A DNA stretch of 56,990 nt, from positions 1-56,990 of the forward strand of contig CBFIHN010000004.1 of the NCBI GenBank assembly GCA_965662575.1, read 5' to 3'. The notes beneath the pieces were generated by a model. That model saw only the letters and a list, made by a program, of their open reading frames with translations, did not search any database and was not told the origin of the DNA. The position numbers were made by a program, and so were the translations under genes. Source of the DNA: CBFIHN01 sp965662575 (GTDB lineage Bacteria > Pseudomonadota > Gammaproteobacteria > Francisellales > CACEW01). Shown here piece by piece: positions 8,117 to 16,160 of the stretch; the first letter of the stretch is position 1; each line of letters starts with the position of its first letter.

Positions 8117-9346
8117 ATGAACTTAAAATTAATCGGCAGTACTTTTATCATGACAGGAACCGCCATTGGTGCCGGGATGTTAGCATTGCCTTTGGTCAGT
8201 GGTGCAGTTGGCTTGCCATTGGCGTTAGCGTTGTTAGTGACTATTTGGATTGTGATGACCCTAACGGGCTTGATGGTGCTTGAAGTCTGTTTGGCGCTTA
8301 AGCATGGGCGGAATAATTTCCATAGCATGGCGAAGGAAACTTTAGGTCCTATCGGCCAAGTGGTTGCCTGGATAATGGTTTTGGTATTGCTCTATGCATT
8401 AACTGCTGCCTATATTTCTGGCGATGCGTCGTTATTAACCACGCTGCTTCAAGGGACTTTTGGTGTCATGGTCCCTGGTTGGATTAATGCCATGATATTT
8501 ACGGTAGTATTTGGCGGTGTGGTCACTTGGAGTACTCGTGCAGTTGATTTACTTAATCGGGGGTTGATGTCGTTCAAGATGATTGCCTTGATTATTACTA
8601 TCGCCTTACTATTACCCAGGGTGAATGTAGTCAATTTGGCCAGTGAGCCTGGGCATGCCAGATATCTATGGGTCATGGCACCAATTTTTCTGACTTCCTT
8701 TGGTTTTCACACCTCAATTCCCAGCGTGGTGACTTATATGCGCCGTGACGTCAAAGCGCTACGCAAAATTATCCTTTGGGGAGCGGGCATCCCCATGATT
8801 GTCTATGTGCTGTGGTTATTGGTTACGCTGGGTATTATCCCGCTTTATGGTGCGGATGATAGTTTCCAAAGTCTCGCGCTACAACATGGTTCGGTTGGTA
8901 TGTTGGTCAAAGTGATTGATCATTTGGCGCATAGTTCATCCGTCGATTTTGGTATTAATCTATTTTCAAATATTGCGATGACAACCTCGTTTCTGGGTGT
9001 CTCTCTGGGATTGTTTGATTTTCTGGCGGATGGGTTTAAACGGCCAAATAGTCGTCAAGGTCGCGTTGGTACGTCACTGATGACTTTTTTATTGCCATTG
9101 GCCTTTGCTATTTTTTACCCCAAAGGTTTCATTGCTGCTTTGGGGTTTGCTGCATTTTGCGTTGCCGTGCTTGAAGTGATTATGCCGCCATTGATGGTCT
9201 ATCAGCTGCGGCGAAGTGACAAATTACACTCACCGTATCGCCTAATAGGTGGTCACACACTGTTGTTGATGGTTCTGTTGGTTGGTGTGGTTTTAGCCTT
9301 GACGGAGCTGGCCGATAGATTGTCGCTGTTGCCAACATTTCATTAA
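8117..9346 (+). CDS. aromatic amino acid permease, HAAAP family (TyrP/Mtr-like)
   Basis: An inner-membrane proton-coupled importer of tyrosine or tryptophan, or a related amino acid. The 409 residues contain about 11 hydrophobic segments and begin with the family signature GSTFIMTGTAIGAGMLALPL; the STRAVDLLNRGLM and FGFHTSIPSVVTYM blocks are also typical. The frame is open from 8000, but the ATG at 8117 matches the family N-terminus; upstream residues are MITE-derived. Substrate cannot be told from sequence alone. It is followed by a 52-nt gap and the ubiM-like gene in the same direction, so co-transcription is possible. Confidence 0.88.
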   Translation: MNLKLIGSTFIMTGTAIGAGMLALPLVSGAVGLPLALALLVTIWIVMTLTGLMVLEVCLALKHGRNNFHSMAKETLGPIGQVVAWIMVLVLLYALTAAYISGDASLLTTLLQGTFGVMVPGWINAMIFTVVFGGVVTWSTRAVDLLNRGLMSFKMIALIITIALLLPRVNVVNLASEPGHARYLWVMAPIFLTSFGFHTSIPSVVTYMRRDVKALRKIILWGAGIPMIVYVLWLLVTLGIIPLYGADDSFQSLALQHGSVGMLVKVIDHLAHSSSVDFGINLFSNIAMTTSFLGVSLGLFDFLADGFKRPNSRQGRVGTSLMTFLLPLAFAIFYPKGFIAALGFAAFCVAVLEVIMPPLMVYQLRRSDKLHSPYRLIGGHTLLLMVLLVGVVLALTELADRLSLLPTFH

Positions 9347-9398
9347 TATCCGATTGCGCGTATGATACATCGACTATCATGACGTAAAACTTATTGTG

Positions 9399-10568
9399 AT
9401 GAGTAAAATATTCATTGTCGGTGCCGGACCTGCGGGTTTGAGTATGGCGTGTGCTTTGGCTAACACCGCTGTTGATATAACGATCATTGATTTGCAATCT
9501 CCTGAGGTGTTGTCTGGTCCAAAGCCAGATGGTCGCGCGATTGCTATGACCCATCTTTCTCAGAGTATCTTAAAAGAATACGGGGTTTGGCAGCGTATTC
9601 CCCAAGATAGTATTTACCCCATCAAAGAAGCTAAAGTATTTAATGCTGGTCAGCCCTATGCCCTGCATTTTGAACGGACTGATGATGTTGAGGCACCATT
9701 GGGTCACTTCATTCCCAACCACCTGATTCGTCAGGCCTTATATCAGCAAGTGAGTCAGCAAGATAATGTCACTTTCTGTTTAGGGCAAAAAGTGGTTGAA
9801 GCCAAAGGAGGTCGACAGCAAGCACAGGTGATTTTAGAGAATGGCCGTGAACTAGAGGCTGATTTGTTGATTGTGGCAGATAGTCGCTTTTCACCCGTAC
9901 GACGTCTGTTGGGTGTCAGTGCAGCAATGAAAGACTTTGGTCGTGTGATGATGGTCACTGATATGAAACATAGTCAGCCACATCATCATGTTGCGAGTGA
10001 AAATTTTTATTACGGCAAAACGTGCGCTATTTTACCATTGAACGAGCATCGTTCATCAGTGGTGATTACTCTGCCTGCAACGTTAAGCAATGAATTGCAA
10101 GCACTGGATAAACCAGCTTTTGCTAGGGAAGTCGAAAAAATGCTGACCCATCGTTTGGGTCAAATGACAGTGCTCAGTGATACGGTGAGCTATCCATTGA
10201 TCGGTTGTTTTGCTGATCAGTTCGTCGGTGAGCGTTTTGCTTTAGTCGGTGATGCCGCCGTTGGTATGCATCCTGTGACCGCACATGGTTTTAATTTGGG
10301 TTTGCGCAGTGCCGATACATTGGCTACTCAGATCATGAAAGCGCTAAATAAAGGTCAAGATGTTGGTGCAGCATCAGTGCTCTGGCAATATCAGCTGCGG
10401 CATCGTTTATTAGCACGCCCCTTATATGAAGGAACTAACTTGATTGTTAAGTTATACAACAATGAACGGCCGTTAGCCAAATTGATGCGTCCAGCAGCAC
10501 TGCGTTTGGCCAATCGATTGCCGTTATTTAGACAGTTGGTTACTGGGCATTTAACTCATTCACGTTAG
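9399..10568 (+). CDS. ubiM: UbiM-like FAD-dependent ubiquinone-biosynthesis hydroxylase
   Basis: A class A flavoprotein monooxygenase of the UbiH/F/I/L/M group, which hydroxylates the ubiquinone precursor ring. The N-terminal FAD-binding GAGPAGLSMA (residues 8-17), the mid-protein ADSRFSPVRR and the C-terminal GDAAVGMHPVTAHGFNLGL are clear. The DGRAIAMTHLS, FIPNHLIRQALY and DFGRVMMV blocks look more like UbiM than UbiH, UbiI or UbiF; this is recall, not a search. The ATG at 9399 follows a GTG at 9396; the ATG is preferred. The gene ends at structured repeat R2 copy 1. UbiM acts at one or more ring positions depending on the species, so the position here is unknown. Confidence 0.75.
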   Translation: MSKIFIVGAGPAGLSMACALANTAVDITIIDLQSPEVLSGPKPDGRAIAMTHLSQSILKEYGVWQRIPQDSIYPIKEAKVFNAGQPYALHFERTDDVEAPLGHFIPNHLIRQALYQQVSQQDNVTFCLGQKVVEAKGGRQQAQVILENGRELEADLLIVADSRFSPVRRLLGVSAAMKDFGRVMMVTDMKHSQPHHHVASENFYYGKTCAILPLNEHRSSVVITLPATLSNELQALDKPAFAREVEKMLTHRLGQMTVLSDTVSYPLIGCFADQFVGERFALVGDAAVGMHPVTAHGFNLGLRSADTLATQIMKALNKGQDVGAASVLWQYQLRHRLLARPLYEGTNLIVKLYNNERPLAKLMRPAALRLANRLPLFRQLVTGHLTHSR

Positions 10569-10581
10569 TTGTGCTGTGCTT

Positions 10582-10750
10582 AATAAACCACCCCGCCGCA
10601 AGCAGCGGGGTATTTTATCCCTAGTAATATTTCGCCTATGCGGCAAAGCTGCATCAACGGCGACCTAAGGGGAGCATCCGCCGGCTCCCCTTAGGAAACC
10701 CCAGGCGTTAAAGTGCCCGTGGCAAGCCACGGGGTATTCTCTTTAATTAA
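10582..10750 (+). repeat. structured repeat R2, copy 1
   Basis: One of three copies of a repeat of about 168 bp with inverted-repeat hairpins. H1 (10591-10610, CCCCGC...GCGGGG) is followed by TATTTTAT, like an intrinsic terminator. H3 (10665-10694) is a perfect 11-bp stem CTAAGGGGAGC / GCTCCCCTTAG. H4 (10716-10733) is CCCGTGGC-AA-GCCACGGG followed by TATTCTCTTT. It fills most of the gap between the convergent ubiM and rluB genes and so could terminate both. No open frame is conserved between copies. Confidence 0.85.
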
Positions 10751-10805
10751 TTTTAACAGTCCCTAGCTCCCGACTGTGTGAGAATTAGGGAATTAACGTC
10801 AACTG

Positions 10806-11534
10806 TCATAGCCGTTTTAGTTGATTAATGTCTTGTGTCGATAGTTCGGCGTATTTGCCCAGATGTAGCGATCTGGGTAGTAAGATATTGGCAAAGCGAA
10901 TACGAATTAATCGGCTGACAGTGAGGCCTTGGGATTCCCATAGTCGCCGCACTTCACGATTGCGCCCTTCACGTAAGGTGACATGATACCAATGGTTTTT
11001 GCCTTCACCGCCGGCATCTCTAAGGCGCGTAAACTGTGCAAAACCATCATCAAGCATGACTCCTTGACGTAAGTTATCGAGGCTTTCTTTGCTCGCATCG
11101 CCAAAAACGCGCACCGCATATTCACGTTCAATTTCATTGGATGGGTGCGTGAGTTGATTGGCCAGTTCGCCATCCGTGGTAAAGAGTAATAAGCCTTGGG
11201 TGGTTAAGTCCAAACGGCCAACATTAATCCAGCGACCACGAGTTAATTTAGGTAAACGGTCAAACACAGTCTTGCGACCTTTTTCATCGCGTCGAGAACA
11301 GACTTCATCAGCAGGTTTATTGTAGATCAACACGCGAGTTGTGTCTGGTGTTCTTTGTTGTAATCGGATCAAGCGTCCATCAACACGAATTTGATCTTGT
11401 GTTGTTGCGCGCTCCCCAATTTTAGCGATTTTACCATTAATGCTAATGCGTCTCTGTTCGATCCAGCGTTCAATTTCACGGCGTGAGCCCAGGCCTGCTT
11501 GAGCAAGTAGTTTGTGTATTTTTTCAGTGCCCAT
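10806..11534 (-). CDS. rluB: 23S rRNA pseudouridine synthase RluB (RsuA/RluB/RluE/RluF family)
   Basis: Isomerises a uridine of 23S rRNA helix 80 (U2605 in E. coli) to pseudouridine. An N-terminal S4 RNA-binding domain (IHKLLAQAGLGSRREIERWI) precedes the catalytic domain with the family motif GRLDLTTQGLLLFTTDG, whose first Asp is the catalytic residue, and the LREGRNREVRRLWE motif. The product is 242 residues, shorter than E. coli RluB (291) because it lacks a long C-terminal tail. It lies 6 nt downstream of yciO. The scpA-scpB genes often found between them are absent. Confidence 0.9.
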   Translation of the reverse strand: MGTEKIHKLLAQAGLGSRREIERWIEQRRISINGKIAKIGERATTQDQIRVDGRLIRLQQRTPDTTRVLIYNKPADEVCSRRDEKGRKTVFDRLPKLTRGRWINVGRLDLTTQGLLLFTTDGELANQLTHPSNEIEREYAVRVFGDASKESLDNLRQGVMLDDGFAQFTRLRDAGGEGKNHWYHVTLREGRNREVRRLWESQGLTVSRLIRIRFANILLPRSLHLGKYAELSTQDINQLKRL

Positions 11535-11540
11535 TTATTG

Positions 11541-12167
11541 TTAGTCCTCTAGCCAGCTCACATCACCGCCACCATAACGTAAAATTTGAGGCTGGTCATT
11601 GGTGCAGTCTAAAACGGTTGTGGGCTCAAAGCCGGCTTGGCCACAGTCAATAATGTAATCTACCTGATTGTCCAGTGCATTTTCTACCTGTTCAAGTTCA
11701 GATAACGGTTCGTTTTCTGTTGGCAAAATTAATGTGCTGCTCAATAACGGCGTGTCAAGTTCACCGGTCAGTTCATGCGCGAAAGGCTCTTCTGGTACGC
11801 GAATGCCAATGGTTTTTTTCCTGGCTTGCATCACGAGTTTGGGTACCTGCTGTGATGCCTTGAGGATAAAGGTATAAGGCCCTGGCGTCAGCTGTTTGAG
11901 TAAACGATAGGTTGTATTGCTAACTCGTGCATAGGTTGAGATTTCAGACAGATCACGACAGATCAGTGTGAAATTATGTTTATCATCAAGATCACGGATG
12001 CGTTTAATTTGGTTTAACGGCTCGCGCAAACCCATGCGACATCCCAACGCAAATCCAGAGGAAGTGGGATAAGCAATCACCGCGCCATCTTGTAACATGC
12101 TGGCAATTTGCTTAAGCAGTCGAGGCTGTGGGTTGTCGGGGTGTAATGTCAATAGCGTTGTCGACAT
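11541..12167 (-). CDS. yciO: YciO, Sua5/YrdC-family protein
   Basis: A 208-residue single-domain member of the YrdC/Sua5 threonylcarbamoyl-AMP synthase superfamily. The fold's nucleotide-binding blocks are visible: the YPTSSGFALGC loop, KHNFTLICRDLSE, LTPGPYTFIL and TIGIRVPEEPFAHEL. The length and its position next to rluB match E. coli YciO, whose role is distinct from the main tRNA t6A pathway and poorly defined. Start ATG 12167. It forms a tight two-gene unit with rluB. Confidence 0.88.
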   Translation of the reverse strand: MSTTLLTLHPDNPQPRLLKQIASMLQDGAVIAYPTSSGFALGCRMGLREPLNQIKRIRDLDDKHNFTLICRDLSEISTYARVSNTTYRLLKQLTPGPYTFILKASQQVPKLVMQARKKTIGIRVPEEPFAHELTGELDTPLLSSTLILPTENEPLSELEQVENALDNQVDYIIDCGQAGFEPTTVLDCTNDQPQILRYGGGDVSWLED

Positions 12168-12231
12168 AGGCTATGCATAATGAGTAATACGTTCGATTAT
12201 ATAGTTATCATACGTCAAAATGCTAAAACTT

Positions 12232-12942
12232 TCACGGATTGGAGGTGTGGTGGCTATCGTTTAGTTTCTGTGCTTTTTTAAAAACAATCGGCAATAGTGA
12301 GAGCAATGCTAGGCCTAAGAGTGGTAAAAAGATCACGGGTTTAAAGATAATCGATAAATCGAGAGATTGGCCTTGTCTGAGCACAGCGCTAAAACTATTA
12401 CCGAGTAGGACATAAACTAAAGACCCAGGAATGATGCCAATAGCCGTCGTCCAAATGAAGGTTTTAGTACGAAGGCCTAAAAGTGCCGGCACAATATTGA
12501 CTAGCCAAAACGGAAATATCGGCACAAGTCGTAGGCATAATAAGTAGCTTGCGGCATTGCGGTTAAAGTCGTGCTCTAAGCGCTTTAACCATTGGCCTGC
12601 TTTATTGCGCAAGGTATCTGCAAAAGCTGTTTTAGCGGCCCAAAAGAGAATGCTGGCGCCGATGGTTGCGCTGACCACAACATAGGCGGTACCCAGTATG
12701 GGGCCAAATAAAAATCCACCTGCCATAGTGAAAAAAACGCCTCCTGGAATGGATACGGCGGTGGCAATGATATAGAGAGACATAAACCCTAGGCTGGTTA
12801 GCCAGAGATTATCTGTGACCCATGATTTTAATAGGTGATGGTATTGCTGCAGAGCGCTAAGGCTCATAAAACGATCAAGGCGAAAGTAAAAAAACAGCCC
12901 CAAAGCAATTAACAAAATAACCATTGGGATTAGACGAGACAT
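12232..12942 (-). CDS. TVP38/TMEM64-family (DedA-like) membrane protein
   Basis: A 236-residue inner-membrane protein with about six hydrophobic segments. The VTT/SNARE-associated domain shows SIPGGVFFTMAGGFLFGP and the downstream LRLVPIFPFWLVN and GIIPGSLVYVLLG blocks, including the conserved F/Y-P-x-x re-entrant region. Members of the superfamily include lipid scramblases and transporters, and the bacterial role is generally unknown. It is separated from groEL by a truncated MITE and a hairpin terminator. Confidence 0.85.
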   Translation of the reverse strand: MSRLIPMVILLIALGLFFYFRLDRFMSLSALQQYHHLLKSWVTDNLWLTSLGFMSLYIIATAVSIPGGVFFTMAGGFLFGPILGTAYVVVSATIGASILFWAAKTAFADTLRNKAGQWLKRLEHDFNRNAASYLLCLRLVPIFPFWLVNIVPALLGLRTKTFIWTTAIGIIPGSLVYVLLGNSFSAVLRQGQSLDLSIIFKPVIFLPLLGLALLSLLPIVFKKAQKLNDSHHTSNP

Positions 12943-13018
12943 CGTTTGATACCGTTAAAAGTTTGATCACCTATGCTAACCGATTTGCTGGTGCTTTGGG
13001 TAGAGGATGACTCTAATA

Positions 13019-13060
13019 GGGGCTGTTGCAAACCAGTTTCTAGCGGCACTAGCGTCGTTG
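13019..13060 (+). mobile_element. MITE copy (c), left end only
   Basis: GGGGCTGTTGCAAACCAGTT followed by TCTAGCGGCACTAGCGTCGTTG, then an abrupt change to unrelated sequence. Only the first 42 bp remain. The break falls at the same internal position as in the copy at 56055. Confidence 0.75.
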
Positions 13061-13084
13061 GTGGTGCTCATGTACTAGATATCA

Positions 13085-13112
13085 AGATGGCAGGCGTCAA
13101 TGCCTGCCATCT
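13085..13112 (-). terminator. groESL terminator hairpin
   Basis: A perfect 11-bp stem (AGATGGCAGGC / GCCTGCCATCT) with a 6-nt loop lies 18 nt after the groEL stop. The downstream side on the minus strand reads TTGATATCT, so the U-tract is weak, but position and stability fit a terminator. Confidence 0.6.
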
Positions 13113-13130
13113 CTAATGACGGAGTTTGGC

Positions 13131-14774
13131 CTACATCATGCCAGGCATGCCGCCCATGCCGCCCATACCACCAGCTCCGCCGGCCATATCAGTTTTGTCT
13201 TCTTTGATTTCAGCGACCACAGCTTCAGTCGTGATCATTAAACCAGAGACGGAAGCCGCGTGTTGAATCGCAGAGCGAGTAACCTTGGTGGGATCTAAGA
13301 TGCCCATTTCTAGCATATCGCCAAAGTCATCAGTTGCGGCATTAAAGCCAAAGTTGCCAGAGCCTTGTTTAATTTTATCAGCAACAACAGATGCTTCGCC
13401 GCCTGCATTAGCAACAATTTGACGTAATGGTGCTTCAAGCGCACGACGCATAATAGCGACACCGTGATTTTGATCTTCATTGTCACCTGATAGGTGATCA
13501 AGTGAAGCGACAGCACGGACTAATGCAACACCACCACCGGCAACGACACCTTCTTCAACGGCTGCGCGTGTAGCATGAAGTGCATCTTCAACACGTGCTT
13601 TTTTCTCTTTCATTTCTACTTCAGTTGCTGCGCCAACTTTGATTACGGCAACACCGCCAGCTAGTTTTGCTAGGCGTTCTTGAAGTTTTTCACGATCGTA
13701 GTCAGACGATGATGCATCAATTTCTGCACGGATATGACCAATACGTGCTTCAATGTTGCTGCTATCGCCAACGCCGTCAATAATGGTTGTATCATCTTTA
13801 GTCACTTGGACACGTTTTGCTTGACCCAAGTGCTCTAAAGTGGTTTTTTCTAGGCTTAGGCCAACCTCTTCAGAAATCACAGTGCCGCCAGTTAAGACAG
13901 CAATATCTTCTAGCATTGATTTACGACGATCACCAAAACCTGGTGCTTTGACAGCCGTTGCTTTAACGATACCGCGCATGTTGTTAACAACAAGTGTTGC
14001 GAGTGCTTCACCTTCAACATCTTCGGCAATAATCAATAGGGGTTTTCCGGCTTTAGCCACACCCTCTAGTAGCGGAAGTAAATCACGGATGTTGGACACC
14101 TTCTTATCAACTAACAAGATGTATGGTGCCTCTAAATCAGCAGACATACTTTGTTGGTTATTGACAAAATAGGGTGAGAGATAACCACGGTCGAACTGCA
14201 TGCCTTCAACAACTGCTAACTCGTCTTCAAGGCCTGAGCCATCTTCAACCGTAATGACGCCTTCTTTGCCGACTTTTTCCATGGCTTCAGCAATTTTATC
14301 ACCAATGGTTTTATCAGAGTTGGCAGAAATAGTCCCAACTTGCGCAATGGCTTTGCTATCAGCGCAAGGTGTTGATTGTTCTTTTAGGTTGTTAACGATG
14401 ACTTTAGTTGCTTTGTCGATACCGCGTTTTAAATCCATTGGATTCATGCCAGCAGCAACACCTTTCATGCCTTCAACTGCAATAGCTTGAGCCAAGACAG
14501 TAGCGGTTGTGGTGCCATCACCAGCAATATCAGACGTTTGCGATGCCACTTCTTTAACCATTTGTGCGCCCATGTTTTCTACAGCGTCTTGTAGTTCAAT
14601 TTTCTTAGCAACAGAGACACCATCTTTCGTCACGGTTGGTGCACCAAAGCTTGCATCAAGAACCACGTTGCGACCTTTAGGGCCTAAGGTTACTTTAACC
14701 GCATTCGCCAGTGTGTTAACACCTTCCATCATTTTTTGACGAGCATCTTCTGAGAAGTTTACAGATACAGCCAT
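13131..14774 (-). CDS. groEL: 60 kDa chaperonin GroEL
   Basis: ATP-dependent chaperonin that encloses unfolded proteins in a double heptameric ring. It is full length (547 residues): the nucleotide-binding block DGTTTATVLAQAI, VTLGPKGRNVV near the N-terminus, the apical domain, the C-terminal equatorial VAGGGVAL and the GGM-repeat tail ending MPGMM. It lies 34 nt downstream of groES and shares its sigma-32 promoter. Two other frames are open within it but have no coding character. Confidence 0.98.
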   Translation of the reverse strand: MAVSVNFSEDARQKMMEGVNTLANAVKVTLGPKGRNVVLDASFGAPTVTKDGVSVAKKIELQDAVENMGAQMVKEVASQTSDIAGDGTTTATVLAQAIAVEGMKGVAAGMNPMDLKRGIDKATKVIVNNLKEQSTPCADSKAIAQVGTISANSDKTIGDKIAEAMEKVGKEGVITVEDGSGLEDELAVVEGMQFDRGYLSPYFVNNQQSMSADLEAPYILLVDKKVSNIRDLLPLLEGVAKAGKPLLIIAEDVEGEALATLVVNNMRGIVKATAVKAPGFGDRRKSMLEDIAVLTGGTVISEEVGLSLEKTTLEHLGQAKRVQVTKDDTTIIDGVGDSSNIEARIGHIRAEIDASSSDYDREKLQERLAKLAGGVAVIKVGAATEVEMKEKKARVEDALHATRAAVEEGVVAGGGVALVRAVASLDHLSGDNEDQNHGVAIMRRALEAPLRQIVANAGGEASVVADKIKQGSGNFGFNAATDDFGDMLEMGILDPTKVTRSAIQHAASVSGLMITTEAVVAEIKEDKTDMAGGAGGMGGMGGMPGMM

Positions 14775-14808
14775 TTTAAAATTCCTCTTTGTTTAATAGT
14801 TTGCGTAT

Positions 14809-15096
14809 TTATTCTACAACACCAATAATATCTTCTTCGCGAAGGACTAAAAGGTCTTCATCGCCGACTTTGACTTCGGTGCCCGCATATTTGCCAAAAT
14901 ACACAGTGTCGCCGACTTTGACATCCAATGGACGGACATCGCCATTATCTAAAATTTTGCCGTTGCCAGCCGCTAAAATATCACCGCTGACCGGTTTTTC
15001 AGTGGCAGTGCCTGGTAAAACAATGCCGCCAGCAGAAGTAGTTTCTTCGCTTGCGCGGCGTACCAATACACGATCATGTAAAGGACGAATTTTCAT
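14809..15096 (-). CDS. groES: 10 kDa co-chaperonin GroES
   Basis: Heptameric lid of the GroEL chamber. At 95 residues it is of standard length, with MKIRPLHDRVLVRR at the N-terminus, the mobile loop EETTSAGGIVLPGTA (residues 17-31) and VKVGDEDLLVLREEDIIGV at the C-terminus. It is the first gene of the groES-groEL operon; a sigma-32 promoter lies about 65 nt upstream, and an AGGAG-type ribosome-binding site precedes the start. Confidence 0.98.
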   Translation of the reverse strand: MKIRPLHDRVLVRRASEETTSAGGIVLPGTATEKPVSGDILAAGNGKILDNGDVRPLDVKVGDTVYFGKYAGTEVKVGDEDLLVLREEDIIGVVE

Positions 15097-15159
15097 TGGT
15101 TAATCTCCTATGATTTTTTTAAATACAGAGTGGTACCTAAATGACACTCATGTCTGAGC

Positions 15160-15187
15160 AAATGGGGATTGATCTGTTAATTTCAAG
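15160..15187 (-). promoter_or_regulatory. sigma-32 heat-shock promoter of groESL
   Basis: The minus strand reads CTTGAA, 14 nt, then CCCCATTT. This matches the RpoH consensus (CTTGAA N13-17 CCCCATNT) at essentially every position. The spacing and location upstream of groES make heat-shock control very likely. Confidence 0.88.
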
Positions 15188-15270
15188 TTAAGAATGAAAT
15201 TTTTTTTAAGACTTTCACCTTCGCAAAAAACGTTCTCGCAATAAAATTTTGCCTAAAGGGCTTAATCACC

Positions 15271-15299
15271 TTTCGTTTTGTTCATAAAATCGGTATAAT
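15271..15299 (+). promoter_or_regulatory. candidate promoter for rpsP-rimM
   Basis: A perfect TATAAT at 15294-15299 with a poor -35 (TTTCGT, 17-nt spacing) about 70 nt upstream of rpsP, divergent from the groESL promoter. Confidence 0.4.
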
Positions 15300-15366
15300 C
15301 TCGCGTTCTTTGAAATGCGCTCCATGAGAGTTGGGGCAAGTAATATTATAGATTTTAGGAGAGGAT

Positions 15367-15627
15367 ATGGTTGTTATCCGTTTATCACGTCATGGTGCTA
15401 AAAAACGCCCTTTTTATCAGATTGTTGTTGCTGATAAGCGTATGCCACGTGATGGTCGTTATATTGAGAAAATTGGCTTTTTTAATCCAGTTGCCTCTGG
15501 TCAAGCTGAGCGTTTGCGCTTCGATCTTGAGCGAGCAGATCATTGGATCGCTCAAGGTGCGCAGCCTTCAGATCGTGTTAAAAGCTTAATTAAAGAAGCA
15601 CGTAAAGCAGCTGTGCCAGCTGCTTAA
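15367..15627 (+). CDS. rpsP: 30S ribosomal protein S16
   Basis: Small-subunit assembly protein, 86 residues, with the family N-terminus MVVIRLSRHGAKKRPFYQIV and the downstream RDGRYIEKIGFFNP. A GGAGAGG lies just upstream of the ATG. The stop codon is immediately followed by the rimM ATG (TAAATG), so the two are translationally coupled. Confidence 0.97.
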   Translation: MVVIRLSRHGAKKRPFYQIVVADKRMPRDGRYIEKIGFFNPVASGQAERLRFDLERADHWIAQGAQPSDRVKSLIKEARKAAVPAA

Positions 15628-16125
15628 ATGCAGCCCATTATTGTTGCGCGTTTTGGCGCGCCACATGGTATTTCTGGTGATCTTAGGTTACATAGTTTTA
15701 CTGAAGACCCCAATACTATCTTAAAGTTCAAGCCGCTAATGCTTAACCACCACAATCAGTGGCAGGTATTGGCGGATGATTTTTCTGTCCGCCCACATGG
15801 GCAAACTTTTCTTGCGCGTATTCCTGGTGTGGCTAGTCCTGAAGCAGCAAGGACTTACGTTAACTGCTATTTGGGTATTCAGCGTGAGCAATTACCTGGT
15901 GATGCTGAGGATGTTTATTATCATTGTGATCTTCAGGGGTTGTCGGTGATCAATCTTGACCAAGTATTTCTAGGGCAAGTCGATCATGTGCTCTCAACTG
16001 GGGCTAATGATGTATTGGTTATTCGTAAGCCACAACCGAGAATGATTCCTTTTGTTAAAGCCTATGTGCAGCACGTTGATCTTGCTGCTGCCCAAGTTTT
16101 GGTTGATTGGGATCCTAGTTGGTGA
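15628..16125 (+). CDS. rimM: 16S rRNA processing factor RimM
   Basis: Assists maturation of the 30S head and binds S19. The N-terminal RimM domain (IIVARFGAPHGISGDLRLHSF) and C-terminal PRC-barrel (YYHCDLQGLSVIN; MIPFVKAYVQHVDL) are both present in 165 residues, slightly shorter than usual. In most gammaproteobacteria trmD and rplS follow. Here the next gene, 35 nt on, is on the opposite strand, so the operon has been split. Confidence 0.93.
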   Translation: MQPIIVARFGAPHGISGDLRLHSFTEDPNTILKFKPLMLNHHNQWQVLADDFSVRPHGQTFLARIPGVASPEAARTYVNCYLGIQREQLPGDAEDVYYHCDLQGLSVINLDQVFLGQVDHVLSTGANDVLVIRKPQPRMIPFVKAYVQHVDLAAAQVLVDWDPSW

Positions 16126-16160
16126 GCAATTCTAGGTGGTGTATCTCATTGCTGGATAAT

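Noticed and set aside
10746..10764. TTTTAACAGTCCCT after R2 copy 1 as a MITE end
   Set aside because: About 9 matching bases of the terminus alone; no adjoining element. Could be a scar but cannot be supported.
13840..14739. Plus-strand open frames across groEL
   Set aside because: Antisense shadows of a highly biased gene; no start signals and no recognisable protein.
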